Shown: positions 9,539 through 19,082 of the stretch, one piece after another
Position numbering within the stretch: position 1 is the first letter of the stretch
Layout of the letters: each line of letters opens with the position of its first letter
Assembly: GCA_964019335.1 (NCBI GenBank)
Contig: OZ025727.1
Location: forward strand, 184,001-248,000
Direction: 5' to 3'
Length of the DNA: 64,000 nucleotides
Source: Diplonema japonicum
Taxonomy: Eukaryota > Euglenozoa > Diplonemea > Diplonemida > Diplonemidae
Notes under the pieces: model-generated
The model's database searches: none
The model's input: the letters and a program-made list of their open reading frames with translations, nothing else
What the model was told of the DNA's origin: nothing
Translations under genes and position numbers: made by a program

Positions 9539-10849
9539 ATGTTAGACGTGAAATTCCTTTCAGTGAGTCTTGTAGCTGTGACGGCACTGGTGTTGTTCAC
9601 TGGTCAAAGGAGGGAAGAGCGGACACAGCAAGACATCAAACGGATATTAGAACTTCGAGAGGCGAGGCGAAAAAGCTCGATCATGAAAATCCACGGGAAC
9701 ACGATGGTGGAAAGCCTCACAGTCCGGTCCCGATGGAGTGTGGAAGAAGCCTGGGCGTGGCAAAAAAAAGTAGGCTGGATGATCGGCGGGAATTTTGTTC
9801 CCTCCAACGCCGTTAATCAAATTCAAATGTTTTCTGAGGAAGGATTCGACGTTACCCTTATAGAGAAGGAAATAAAAATCGCAGCGAAAAAAGGAAATAT
9901 GAACGCGATGCGGGTGTTTCTTCACAACCTGCTCTTCGAGGATAACAAGGAAGCGTATTTTACAAGGCTCGACAAGTACTTAGAGATATCCGCTCGGCAT
10001 GGAGTGAAAACGATATTCGTTTTTTTCGATGCATGTTGGCGGGCGACCGCACACCTCGGAAGACAGCCCACTCCGATCCCCCACACTCACAACTCTGGTT
10101 GGGTACAATGCCCGACACACGCTCAACTCCTCGATGAACGTTCCTGGGCAGGGTTGAAAGATTACGTAACGCAAACAATCAAACGTTTTCGCAACGACGA
10201 GAGGGTTGTTCTATGGGATATTTACAACGAACCGAGCAACACGGCAATGGAATTCGACCACATACCTCAAAAGCTCACCGTAGCCCAAGGCGCCGCTAAT
10301 CTAACAATGATTACCCAGAGCAAAAAAAAAGCTCAGGTTTTAAAACTGCTCGAAAAAGCCTTTGTGTGGGCCCGTTCTGGCAACCCAACACAACCTATAA
10401 CGTCCGGGATGTGGGGGGCAATGACGCCTACAGACAATTCTCCCTTTACCAAGCTTCAGATGGAACAGTCTGATATTGTGTCCTTCCACAACTACGACCC
10501 CGAGGAGCAGCTTTTAAAATACATCCAAGGTTTTTCATCCGAGCAACGTCCTTTGATCTGCACGGAGTACCTAGCGAGGTCCCACGGGTCCACCGTTCAC
10601 GCTTCGCTGCCTGTTTTTCATGCAAAAGGGATCTCCGCATTTCACTGGGGTGTTATCGACGGTGCGACGCAGACGTCTTACCCATGGTCTTCATGGCATG
10701 ATGAAATGGCAGCGAAACCAGATATTTGGCATCATGATGTCTTTTCGCCCAATGGTGACCCGCACGACCCAGCTGAAGTGGAGTTGATGGGGAAATTGAG
10801 GGAGACCCCCATTGACTGGGACGCCGTGCGGAAGGGTAGGTTTAATTAG
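9539..10849 (+). CDS. GH5-like (clan GH-A) glycoside hydrolase, membrane-anchored or secreted (436 aa)
   Basis: Residues 5-22 are a hydrophobic signal peptide or signal anchor followed by a basic, charged linker. The catalytic domain, from about residue 65, starts with RWSVEEAWAWQKKVGWMIGGNFVPS, the N-terminal strand of a TIM-barrel retaining glycosidase. The acid/base Glu is E231 in DIYNEPSN and the probable nucleophile is E343 in LICTEYLARS; the 112-residue spacing suits clan GH-A. Other barrel features are the aromatic substrate-cleft residues in FHWGVIDG near residue 367 and SFHNYDP. The substrate is a beta-linked glucan, mannan or xylan; the sequence alone does not decide. The start codon directly follows an unbroken A run of about 25 bases. 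Similar proteins are common in bacteria, so transfer is possible. A second glycosidase, GH2, lies at 34 kb. Confidence 0.8.
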   Translation: MLDVKFLSVSLVAVTALVLFTGQRREERTQQDIKRILELREARRKSSIMKIHGNTMVESLTVRSRWSVEEAWAWQKKVGWMIGGNFVPSNAVNQIQMFSEEGFDVTLIEKEIKIAAKKGNMNAMRVFLHNLLFEDNKEAYFTRLDKYLEISARHGVKTIFVFFDACWRATAHLGRQPTPIPHTHNSGWVQCPTHAQLLDERSWAGLKDYVTQTIKRFRNDERVVLWDIYNEPSNTAMEFDHIPQKLTVAQGAANLTMITQSKKKAQVLKLLEKAFVWARSGNPTQPITSGMWGAMTPTDNSPFTKLQMEQSDIVSFHNYDPEEQLLKYIQGFSSEQRPLICTEYLARSHGSTVHASLPVFHAKGISAFHWGVIDGATQTSYPWSSWHDEMAAKPDIWHHDVFSPNGDPHDPAEVELMGKLRETPIDWDAVRKGRFN

Positions 10850-10891
10850 ATTTTTTTTTTTTTTTCCTTTTGTTGAAAAACGGGGAGAGGG

Positions 10892-10930
<39 letters not shown>

Positions 10931-11186
10931 ACTCTTTCTTTAAAAAAAAGAAAAGAACATCTTTTTTTTTTTTTTTTTTTTCCTTCTTCAAGTTGGGTGG
11001 AGGGAGGGGGGGGGGGGGGGGGGGGAAAGGGGTAAAGCAAAGACAAAAAAAAAAAAAGAATTGGGAGGTTACAAAAAAAAAAAAAACTTTGTTTTCTTTC
11101 ATATTTTGCTCTCTCAATTGTGAATAACAATTTTAGTTTTTTTTTTTTTTGCAAGTGCAACCCGTTCCTCGGGACGTTAATTTAAG
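10850..11186. other. Intergenic, homopolymer-rich
   Basis: A T run follows the stop codon, then long A, T, G and A runs. No gene is seen. Confidence 0.6.
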
Positions 11187-11401
11187 GGTGGTGGGGATAA
11201 CATGGAAATATAAGAAGTACATCAGATGTGTTGTTCGCTGTTGACCTCCTCGTCGGTCATCACCGGTAGCGCCCGAGTGGAAGAACGTAACGCAGATGCT
11301 CAGGGTGACGAACAGGCAGCAAACTGCACGAGCGCAGAATCTTGGTTACCCGGGACGCCCCGGCTAGGGTTGAGCACACCGCACGCATTAAGGACACGAC
11401 G
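11187..11401 (+). repeat. SINE-like dispersed repeat, copy 1
   Basis: This stretch matches 27402-27603 over about 200 bases with small indels. Shared blocks include GGGGATAACATGGAAATATA, CGTCGGTCATCACCGGTAGC, AGAATCTTGGTTACCCGGG and CGCATTAAGGACACG. At 11267-11280 TAGCGCCCGAGTGG resembles a Pol III A box; the box B candidate GGTTACCCGGG is weak. It is non-coding and GC-richer than its surroundings. A tRNA-derived SINE is my best guess. Orientation is set by the A-box match. Confidence 0.6.
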
Positions 11402-12107
11402 CGGAACGCAAAAGAAGCTACAACTCGGCCGGGGAGCGCCCCCTGTAATCAAGTAGGTAGTTCGTGCTTCATTGCACGCTTAACGCCACCTAGTGTTGCA
11501 ATCAAAGCCCCATTTTTTTTTTCTCTTTAAAATGAACTTCTGATCTGTGAGGGATTTAAAGGCAACAAGGAACTTACCTCCCCCCCCCCCCCCCCCTTCT
11601 TTCAACGCATTTTATTAAAAGATATTGCCCTAACACCTGCGGTAGGCTTACATTCCCTTCCGCAGCCAATCAGGTTAATTAAGTTTGTGACACCCCCCCC
11701 CCCCCCCCCGTTAAGCCTAACTCTTTTATTACCCAGATTTTGGCAAAAAAAAAAAAATGAACTGAATTCTAGCCTGGGGTAAGGTAAGGTTTACATGTGA
11801 AAAATGCAAGCTTAAGATTACCCGTTCTCTTTCCCCCCCTTTTTTTTTTTGCAAGAACGAGTCTTTGACTTGTCTAAACAAAAGGGGAACGTTGGCAACG
11901 TGTTTCGGGTTGACAAACTTCTCCAGGTTTTACCCGGCACGTACAAACAACGGCCAGTTCCTCTTTTTTAAAGAGATGTTAAAAAATGGGGGGAGAAAAC
12001 AAGATCCCTCCCCCCGTCTACACAGTAAGTTTAAGCTCACTGGGTTTATTCATTCTCTTTTTCCGAATGAAGAAAAAACTATAGAGGGTAAGAAAAAAAA
12101 AAAAATA
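11402..12107. other. Intergenic, no gene seen
   Basis: Unique sequence with several C runs. Nothing coding is visible. A short piece at 11853-11875 (CGAGTCTTTGACTTGTCT) and one at 11891-11905 recur just upstream of the second copy of the 1-kb element, near 37790 and 37850. Confidence 0.5.
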
Positions 12108-13214
12108 TAGCTCGTCCGGACGAAAATGTCAACACTTTTTTGGGCACCTCCGAAAATTTCTTGTTTTGATTATTTGAGCAAAAAAAGGGAAGCATGCAAC
12201 CATAGGAAGATGACATACATGGTGTATATGACGCCGTTCTTTCAATTGCGATGCTTGTTTTGCCATGAGGGTGGCAGGCTTTGCAACCGGCTGCCCACGG
12301 GAAGCGAAAAATAGAGGTCAAAAATGCGGCGAAAAATGTTTAAAATGCAATTTCATTGCTTAAAATGCAGCATCTAGGGTGCTTAAAATTGGTGTTCAAG
12401 CGCACTTGTGACCCCTGCTGGGTACAACCCAGGGTCGGGTTACTGTTAAAAGTAGCGAAAAATATATGGCGCCGCGCCCCCGAAAATCCGGTTTTTTACA
12501 CCCTATTTTTTGGCTTTTTCAAGGAGTTCCCAAGGGATTTTGGCCTTTTTCAGAAAAACCAATTCTTAACACTTGCCTACTCATGCAGAGCTTCGACATT
12601 GTATCTTTGGGGTCGAACTTTCATTCTCTACCCATCTAGCTGTGGGGTTCCCTTTTCTTTTGCACTCATAATACTTCAAAAGTGAAAATTTTGCTTTTTT
12701 AAGGGGTTTTAAAGGGATTTTAGCCTTAAATAGGCCAAAATGGCACTTTAAGGGTAAGGTCTCGCACAGTGATTTACAGTCCAGTCCACTCAAAATGACC
12801 CCAAAGGTTTCACAGATTTTCAATCTGCGTCCATTCCTCCTGTCGCTTTTCACGGAAAAACCTTTGTTTGTGCGCACGAGCGGAATTTTACCTAATAAAA
12901 TAGCTCATTACGCTGCCATCAACTAGTTTTTAGTCTCGACAATAATATTGTTAAAACAAAAAAAAAATGGAGTCTGGGTTATTTGTAACTTCCAAATTGA
13001 AGTCGTTTGCCAAAAACCATTCTAAAAAACATGTTTTTTCACGTGCGTTTTAAAAATAAAACAAACGGCGAGCATTTTGACTTAATATGGTGTTCAAGCT
13101 TAGACTGCATTTCTGCACACAAAGTGGCGGACTACTTTTTTACTTAGAAATTTAACGGGGGTTTTCTGCCGCATAGGAGGGTCATTTGTTGACATTTTTT
13201 CCCGGACAAGCTCA
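12108..13214. mobile_element. TA-flanked inverted-repeat DNA element, copy A (about 1.1 kb, non-coding)
   Basis: The left end begins with a slightly damaged AGCTCGTCCGGACGAAAATG, and the right end is its inverted copy TGACATTTTTTCCCGGACAAG. TA flanks both ends. The interior aligns along its length with the element at 37922-38905, including blocks such as AATGCAGCATCTAGGGTGCT and CACACAAAGTGGCGGACTAC. No transposase frame exists, so this is a non-autonomous DNA transposon moved by an enzyme encoded elsewhere. Relative to copy B it keeps about 50 extra bases near 12192 and another insertion near 12875-12955. Confidence 0.75.
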
Positions 13215-14397
13215 TATATATATATATATATACTCTCATCGGGCTTATTCTTGTGAATAAACTGTCTCTTTTCTTTTCTTTTTTTCCTTCCGACTAAAAT
13301 TCCCCTCCCCCCACGTAGTACCAGCGCTGTGTTTAGTGTGTATTTTTTTTTTTCCAAAGTTCAGGCGTCCTGCCACATACCGCAGGTACCCTTAAATGTC
13401 TCTTTTTTTTTTTCTTTGCTCGTGGTGGGTCGTTGCTTACCGCCACCCCCCCCCCCCCCCCCCCACCTCATTATTATTTGTTTTTTGTTTTTGTTTTGTT
13501 TAAGAAAAGGAAAAATGAAAATGAAAATGAAAATGAAAATGAAAGAACGAAAAAAAAACCCCCCCTACCCTAGAGAGATGAGAGGGGGGTACCCTTTACC
13601 TAACATCCCGACGACCACAATCCTGGTTCAGACCTTCATTATGCATTATATTCTCTGCCGCAGACCCTCTCGAACAAGCTCGATATTAAGTAGACAGAGA
13701 CAAAGGGCATTCAAAAACAGGATTCTCATCTCTTTTTTTTTTTTTCCCCTCTTTTTATTTCTTTATTTTTTTTATTATCTCTTTTAGAGGTTAGAACTCA
13801 CTGTTCCAAAAAAAGGAAAAGAAAAAAGAATGCACGGATAGAACTGGTTTCCCCCCCCCCCCTTTTTTTGTTCTCTTTTGTTTCTCCCCATTCTTTTCCC
13901 CTCTTCTTTAAATAGAAGGTTGGTGTACCTTCGCAGTAAAAAAAAAAAAAAAAAAAAGCAAACAAAAAAGAAAAAACACAAAAAAGAAAAAAGAGAAAAT
14001 ACATAAGCCTCCACATTTCGTTCCGTTTCCCCCCCCCCCTTTTTTTTAAATTCTGTTATTTGTTCTTTTTCGAAAAGCAAGATGAGAACGAGGGGAGGTG
14101 GGAGAGGAGTTTTTTGGTAAAACCTTCTTTACAACAGGCATGAAGGGCTGTTATCCATTCTTTGTTCGTGTGTGTGGGGGTGGGGGTGGGGGTGGGGGTG
14201 GGGGGGGAAGCTCTTTTCAAAAGACGAGAAAGTGTGATATTATATATTTTTTTATTAAAAAAAATGCAAAAACTGCCAAACAAAACTCTAGGTAACAGTC
14301 CCTGGACGGGTGGACATGGGAATGACAGAGGCTTCTTCCCTCAGATTTTTTCGTGGACTCCAACGCTTTGAAGAATCAAGGAAAAATAATAATAATA
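13215..14397. other. Intergenic, homopolymer and microsatellite-rich
   Basis: The region contains a TA microsatellite (13214-13231), a GAAAAT repeat (13511-13541), a GGGGGT repeat (14175-14205) and many T, C and A runs. Positions 13364-13402 repeat the segment at 2532-2570. No gene is seen. Confidence 0.55.
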
Positions 14398-14401
14398 TTA
14401 A

Positions 14402-16204
14402 CCATCTACCAACGGACCATTTTTGCCCACCAGGGGGTAAATTTTCAAAACTTCAAAAAAAGCTATTCTAGCGCAACGCCGGGGCTATATGCCCCCGAAA
14501 ATGCCTCCAGATGTCCCAATTCTAGAGAGAGGGTGCCCACAGCAGGGCCCACCCCCACAACATTGTCAAAAATATCGTTCCTGAAGTGCTCGAGAGGGGA
14601 TACAAAAAACAAGTCAAAAAAAATCGACTGTATAATTCTATAAAAAGCTATTTAAGGCCTTCTTGTCGCGGTTCGTACGTGCCCCAGGGCTGGGGGACTT
14701 CTTTTTGACCCCGAGAGGGGTTTCTGGGGGGTATCCCCGGCAAGGTGGCAGTCTTTGAAGCACGGAGTCACGCAAAGTTGTACCAAGCAGGCTGAACACT
14801 GAAATAGGGGTCTTTTCGACTTGAAATGCTTGCACCGCACGTTGCACTACTTTTTCGGGGAAATGGTCCCAGAAGGTACTGTCACGGCGCATTGGGGTCT
14901 CAGAGCACTCGTTCTGTGTTTCGGGGCATGGTATTGGGGCAGCCTGCTCTGTAGTTGACTTTATCTGTTGTTTAGACTGCCTCCCTAGTAGCCCTTCGAT
15001 GACTGCCTCTTTGAAAGGCGTCAATACACTGTCGTTCGTACTCAGGGCGTTGGGGGGCAAGGCTTCTTTCCAAACAAGCCAAGCATTCGCCAGAGATTTA
15101 CCTAACAAGTACGAAAATACTTTTAGGGGCCACTTTTAAGTCATAAGGGTGCGTTTATGGCGTTTTGTCACAGCATCACCCAGCGTCGGTTCCGCCCATT
15201 GCGGTGTTGTAAATATGCACTTGGTGGGGAACAAGATGTCCTTTCCGGCTTTCATTCTCTTTTGGCGGACGGTCAAATTCGACTTCACCGGAACATCCAA
15301 CGTCGATAGAAAGCACACAGGCTTGATGTCATGCCACGTTGTGGTGCAAAGGATGCTCGCGTGCTGGTGGAACTGGGTGTCCCCACGGGATGCGCGTCCT
15401 TGGCATGCGGCCTCGCTTCTTTGGGGCATCCATGATCTCCGGGAGGCCTTCGCGATAGGTAGAAGTCAGCACGCTTGTTTGTTTCGCTGTGGAAACACAG
15501 ATTTCCCAGAATAGTCAAAAAGCGGTCTCTTGACATGACGGTGGCGTACCCAGGTGTAGTTGAGAAACGTGGAGCCAGTGCACCAGTAATCAGAATAATC
15601 TGGCTTGATATCCAAGTCCATCGACAAAAGGACACCTAGGAAGGTACGCAGAGAAGCAGCATCGAGATCCAGGGAGACACCTTTTTTAGCCGCATTTGCC
15701 ACATTGTTCGAAGTTATGACCCGAATAAAGTTTGGACGAGCATTTGGGAGAATATATGGAATGGCGTTGAGCCTCTGATGTCAAAACAGGGTCCACAAGG
15801 ATTCCGATCTTCACGAAACCGGATGCCTTCCAACTGCTCCGGCTTTGCCGTCCAATCACCCTGCTGTGACTCGGAATCGGTCGAATTCGTGTCAGAATCA
15901 CTGTTTGTATCAAAATTGCATAATAGGGATGAGCCATCAGTGCTGCCATCACTCATAACGTCCTCTTCCGGCCTCTTTCCGGGCGCCTTTTTTTGAAGTG
16001 ATTTTTAAGGGTAAATTTGGGCTGGCGTTTTTTTTTATTTTTTCATTTTCTTGTTAAGTTAGGGCAGCATTTAGTTTATATTTTTCATATTTTCCGCGCA
16101 GGACCCCGCCGGCAAGAAAGGGCCGGGCCGTATTGCATTGAAAGCCCTTTGCGTAAAAGATTTTTTTTCAAATCGTCTATATATAGACGCTCGTTGATAG
16201 ATGG
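14402..16204 (-). mobile_element. piggyBac-type transposon copy 1, defective
   Basis: The element is bounded by the inverted ends CCATCTA...TAGATGG and flanked on both sides by TTAA (14398-14401 and 16205-16208), the exact target duplication of piggyBac elements. The interior encodes a broken piggyBac-like transposase on the minus strand. It is nearly identical to the copy at 23047-24840. A short inverted repeat lies just inside the right end around CGTCTATATATAGACG. Confidence 0.9.
14638..15956 (-). pseudogene. piggyBac-like transposase remnant (copy 1)
   Basis: Read on the minus strand, the protein starts at 15956 with an acidic SDGSTDGSS region. It continues through SLRTFLGVLLSMDLDIKPDYSDYW, the recognisable piggyBac N-terminal helix block, then RDRFLTILGNLCFHSETNK, and later TTWHDIKPVCFLSTL and WPLKVFSYLLGKSLANAWLVWK, which match the C-terminal part of the family. 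The reading needs several frame changes between 15720 and 15290 and passes a TAA stop at about 15136. The middle of the family, which carries the catalytic Asp residues, is absent between the FHSETNK and TTWHD blocks, so it is about 440 residues instead of the usual 550-600. It cannot be active. Confidence 0.8.
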
Positions 16205-16208
16205 TTAA

Positions 16209-16311
16209 AAAAAAAAAAAAAAAAGAAGGAAAAAAAGAAGGAGAAAAAAAAAAAGAAAAAAAAAAAGCGAACTACAAAAGTTCAAACTATTATTACTTAT
16301 CCAAATTAGTA

Positions 16312-16347
<36 letters not shown>

Positions 16348-16514
16348 ATAATTCATATGAATTGCAGAAGAAAAGACGCGTTGACCAACGACGCAAAGGG
16401 AGCATTTAATAGACAGTTGTACTTTTTTCTTTTTTTTTTTTTCGGATTTTTTCTTTCTCAACAAAAAAAAAAGAGTAATGGGGGGGGGGAAGGTGGGGAA
16501 AAAAAAAAAAAAAA
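16209..16514. other. Intergenic, A/T homopolymers
   Basis: Alternating A and T runs. The last 15 or so bases before the next ATG are a pure A run. Confidence 0.6.
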
Positions 16515-17408
16515 ATGCTAAACCCCACCATCTTCTTCCTGGCGCTCTGCACCACTACAACGGCCACCGAGTACTCACTAAGCTCAGCTGGTTGCCCTTC
16601 CTTAGCCATGGGCTTCTTCGGGAGCTCCCAAAAGAACCTGTACTACTCAATGAAGAAGCGCGTTTTCGGGCAAGACCTTCAAATCGACTCGTTAATAACC
16701 GAATACACCCTGTGGAAAGACTCGGGAAAGGGCGCGATAAACTTCCTAGTGGGAAAGGAAGGAACGGGAAAATCAGAGATCGCTGCGGTACTGCTGGAAC
16801 ACGACAAAGGGGTCAAGGTTATCAAGGAGGATGTGTACAGCATTGAAAGCACCGTTGCAAACCTCAAAGAGGTGTTTGGACAGAACAGCCAACCCTTGAA
16901 AGTCATAGTATTTGATAATGCAGAGGACCTAGTAGTCAGTAAAATACTTCGTATGCTAACAGCGGACGCGGGGATTTCTTTTGGGAAAGCCTTCATCGTC
17001 ATCATCCACAACAACGTGCTTAACGCGGCTGAGTACAATGTCTTTGCGGCAACTAAACCGACTGTTATCACTCTTACACCTCTGAACGACTTGCCCTCAA
17101 TCCACCATGTTTCTCACTTCCTTTTACAGCAGCAGCTCTGCTCCCGGGGCATGTCTCGTCTCACCTATACCAAAACCTTCATCGAAAAGATCCAGTCTCG
17201 ACACACGCGCACATTCTCGGCAAAAGAAACAACTCAAATTCTCACCGCAGTGGTGGCCACGTTGTTTTCCTATGTTGGGCATATTGATGGTCTGCAGGAG
17301 GCAACGTTGGACGGGACGTCCGGTTTTGCCGTTATCGCAAAAGGGGAGCGGTATTCCCTCACCGAGGAGGACATCAAAGCTTTTTTTTCATTGTGGTGGC
17401 CGGGGTAA
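16515..17408 (+). CDS. Torsin-like AAA+ ATPase with signal peptide (297 aa)
   Basis: Residues 1-18 form a short signal peptide (MLNPTIFFLALC...TATE), so the protein enters the ER or is secreted. The segment KRVFGQDLQIDSLITE (48-63) resembles the VxGQHLA helix that opens torsin and Clp-type AAA+ domains. Walker A is GKEGTGKS at 80-87, and Walker B is IVFDNAED at 131-138. The later part has helical segments and an FSLWWPG end, and the whole length fits a single AAA+ module of the torsin group (about 300 residues). Torsins remodel proteins or membranes in the ER lumen and nuclear envelope with a membrane-bound activator. The Walker A differs from the Asn-containing torsin form, so a more distant lumenal AAA+ is possible. 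The start is the first ATG after the A run. Confidence 0.65.
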   Translation: MLNPTIFFLALCTTTTATEYSLSSAGCPSLAMGFFGSSQKNLYYSMKKRVFGQDLQIDSLITEYTLWKDSGKGAINFLVGKEGTGKSEIAAVLLEHDKGVKVIKEDVYSIESTVANLKEVFGQNSQPLKVIVFDNAEDLVVSKILRMLTADAGISFGKAFIVIIHNNVLNAAEYNVFAATKPTVITLTPLNDLPSIHHVSHFLLQQQLCSRGMSRLTYTKTFIEKIQSRHTRTFSAKETTQILTAVVATLFSYVGHIDGLQEATLDGTSGFAVIAKGERYSLTEEDIKAFFSLWWPG

Positions 17409-17476
17409 CAAGGGGGGGGGGGGGGGGGAGTGTTTTTTTTATTTAATTGGGCAAAGTTACTTATGAAGAGAATTTC

Positions 17477-17514
<38 letters not shown>

Positions 17515-18057
17515 CTTTGCATTTTTTACGAGAATAAATGCAAGGTAAATTTTGGCTTTTTTTTTTTTTTACTCTTGAGCCATTTTCCGGGGGTGTTCGT
17601 CTTCATCTTTTTTTTTTTTTTTGGGGACCAATGTTTCCAACCTCCCTGTGGTGGTTCCTGGTAATTGTGGTTTGGAGAAACACAAGCGAAAGGGAAACTC
17701 TCGTTCTAAAGCCGTACACGTGGGGAAACCTGGACGGGGGTGACATTTAGGAGCATCACAGACCTGCTATTGGCTCGCTCTTCCGCGTGCTAGAGACGCA
17801 CGCAGTCCCCAGAAGTATTGCACCGTCTCGGGCAGATGTATGTCCCCACGAAGGTTAATCAACGTACCCTAAACGACAGTACCTATTTAAGGGTCGAGAT
17901 CTCGTTCGTTAACGGAATCAACCAGACAAATCACTCCACCAACCAGGAGCGGCCATGCACCACCACACAATGGATCGAGAAAGAGCTCTCAATCTGTCAA
18001 TCCTTACATTGTCCTGACCTAGTAAAATATGGAGAGCCCACCCTACGCGTGGCGCCA

Positions 18058-18350
18058 GTTAGCATCGCCCTCAACGGAGAGTCCCTTATCCCATTACATC
18101 GAACAAGGAGGTGGCTTCACCAGGTCAGGCAAGTAGCCTCCCCGCGGTTTCGTGCCAGTGAAGCTAGCCTCCCACAACTCTCCAGTTGGTGTTTAATTGC
18201 TTCTGTGGCCCCTCTCCCTATTTCAATTTCCAAGCTTTCTTTACCTCTCCACTTTTACTTTCTACGGGACCACAGGGGACTTGGGAGGTTTCACAAGGGT
18301 GGCCGCTGTGTCACATACTGCATGGCACCACTAAAATCGAGACAACTTTT
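18058..18350. repeat. Dispersed repeat family R2, copy 1
   Basis: The repeat shares AGTTAGCATCGCCCTCAACG, a CTTATCCCATTACA block, and CACAGGGGACT with 19492-19630. It also shares the first block and CCGCGGTTT(C/T)GTGCCAGTGAAGC with 31891-31990. It is non-coding and its class is unknown. Confidence 0.55.
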
Positions 18351-18389
18351 TTTTTGAATCCGCTAAGAACATTCTTCGTAAATAGTTAT

Positions 18390-18419
18390 TTTTTTGTCTT
18401 TTTTTCCTCCTCTTTGCAG
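18390..18419 (+). promoter_or_regulatory. Candidate 3' splice (trans-splice) acceptor
   Basis: A pyrimidine tract of T and C ends CTCTTTGCAG, 73 bases before the ATG at 18492. It has the same form as the tracts at 2517 and 36822. Confidence 0.35.
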
Positions 18420-18491
18420 AAGAAACCGATCCTTTATTTATTTTTTTTTTTTGAAAAAAGGGGGAATCTTAAAGAAAAAAAAAAAAAAAAA

Positions 18492-19082
18492 ATGCAGCAT
18501 TTTTCAATCCTGGTCGTGACGCCCAACACAGGCACACTGACGGTGCTCGTGGAAGGACACAGCACTGTGCTGATGTTGAAGGAGAAGCTGGCGCAGATGG
18601 AGGGGTTGGATGTGGTTTGCTTCAGGCTAACATGCGGAGGGGAGTTACCTGATGAAGGGAGACTAGTGAAGGAGTACGCCGCCACGGGAACAGAGGAGTT
18701 TGTGATGCAGAAAATTGGCCTGGCCTCCCTTGGGTGGGAAGGTACAAGGGGGGAAGATCTTGTAAGGGTTCTTGAAGGCTACTGGAGGGGCAGTAATCAA
18801 GAACATGCAGCTGCAGACAAGAATTACTTCGAGGTTCTGACAGCAATGCTGGAGGAAGGAGTGTGTGGTAACAGCCAGGGAGAGCTCAAAGCGCTCTTCC
18901 ACAGCATAATCTGGTGCGGCTTCGTCCTTTGTACAGAACTTTTCATTAGCTACCACCCTGGACTTTGCGATAGTTCTGCGATAAACCTAGCGGCAACCAG
19001 GGGATATTGGGGGCTCGTCCAGTCTTTAAAACAAAATTCTCCCCATGAAACCAACAAGCGCCTTCGGCCATTGCTCGCCTGA
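18492..19082 (+). CDS. Protein with N-terminal ubiquitin-like domain (196 aa)
   Basis: Residues 1-75 follow the ubiquitin fold: strand HFSILVVTP, turn, strand TLTVLVEG, helix STVLMLKEKLAQMEG, then CFRLTCGGELPDEGRLVKEY (L-x-x-x-G-x-x-L-x-D-x-x-x-x-x-x-Y), the typical beta3-to-beta5 region. It lacks a terminal diglycine, so it is a fixed ubiquitin-like domain, not a modifier. The rest (about 80-196) is mostly helical with Cys and Trp, with a terminal segment INLAATRGYWGLVQSLKQNS that looks like one ankyrin repeat. It resembles the start of the broken LRR gene at 25510 (both begin M-x-x-F-S-I-x-V-x-T-P), so the two may come from one family. The start codon directly follows an A run of 17. Confidence 0.7.
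   Translation: MQHFSILVVTPNTGTLTVLVEGHSTVLMLKEKLAQMEGLDVVCFRLTCGGELPDEGRLVKEYAATGTEEFVMQKIGLASLGWEGTRGEDLVRVLEGYWRGSNQEHAAADKNYFEVLTAMLEEGVCGNSQGELKALFHSIIWCGFVLCTELFISYHPGLCDSSAINLAATRGYWGLVQSLKQNSPHETNKRLRPLLA

Larger units (their letters stand above)
17409..18491. other. Intergenic with dispersed repeat
   Basis: Homopolymers to about 17640 are followed by 700 bases of normal composition. Positions 18058-18350 are a dispersed repeat (see separate entry). A 179-codon open frame at 17818-18357 has no plausible protein features and overlaps the repeat. Confidence 0.5.

Noticed and set aside
10282-10320. Possible 39-base intron in the GH5-like gene (GTAGCC...ACCCAG)
   Set aside because: It is in frame, too short compared with the other introns, lacks an A run before the 3' site, and the uninterrupted frame is plausible.
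17818-18357. 179-codon open frame
   Set aside because: It overlaps dispersed repeat R2, has no domain, and lacks the A-rich leader typical of starts here.
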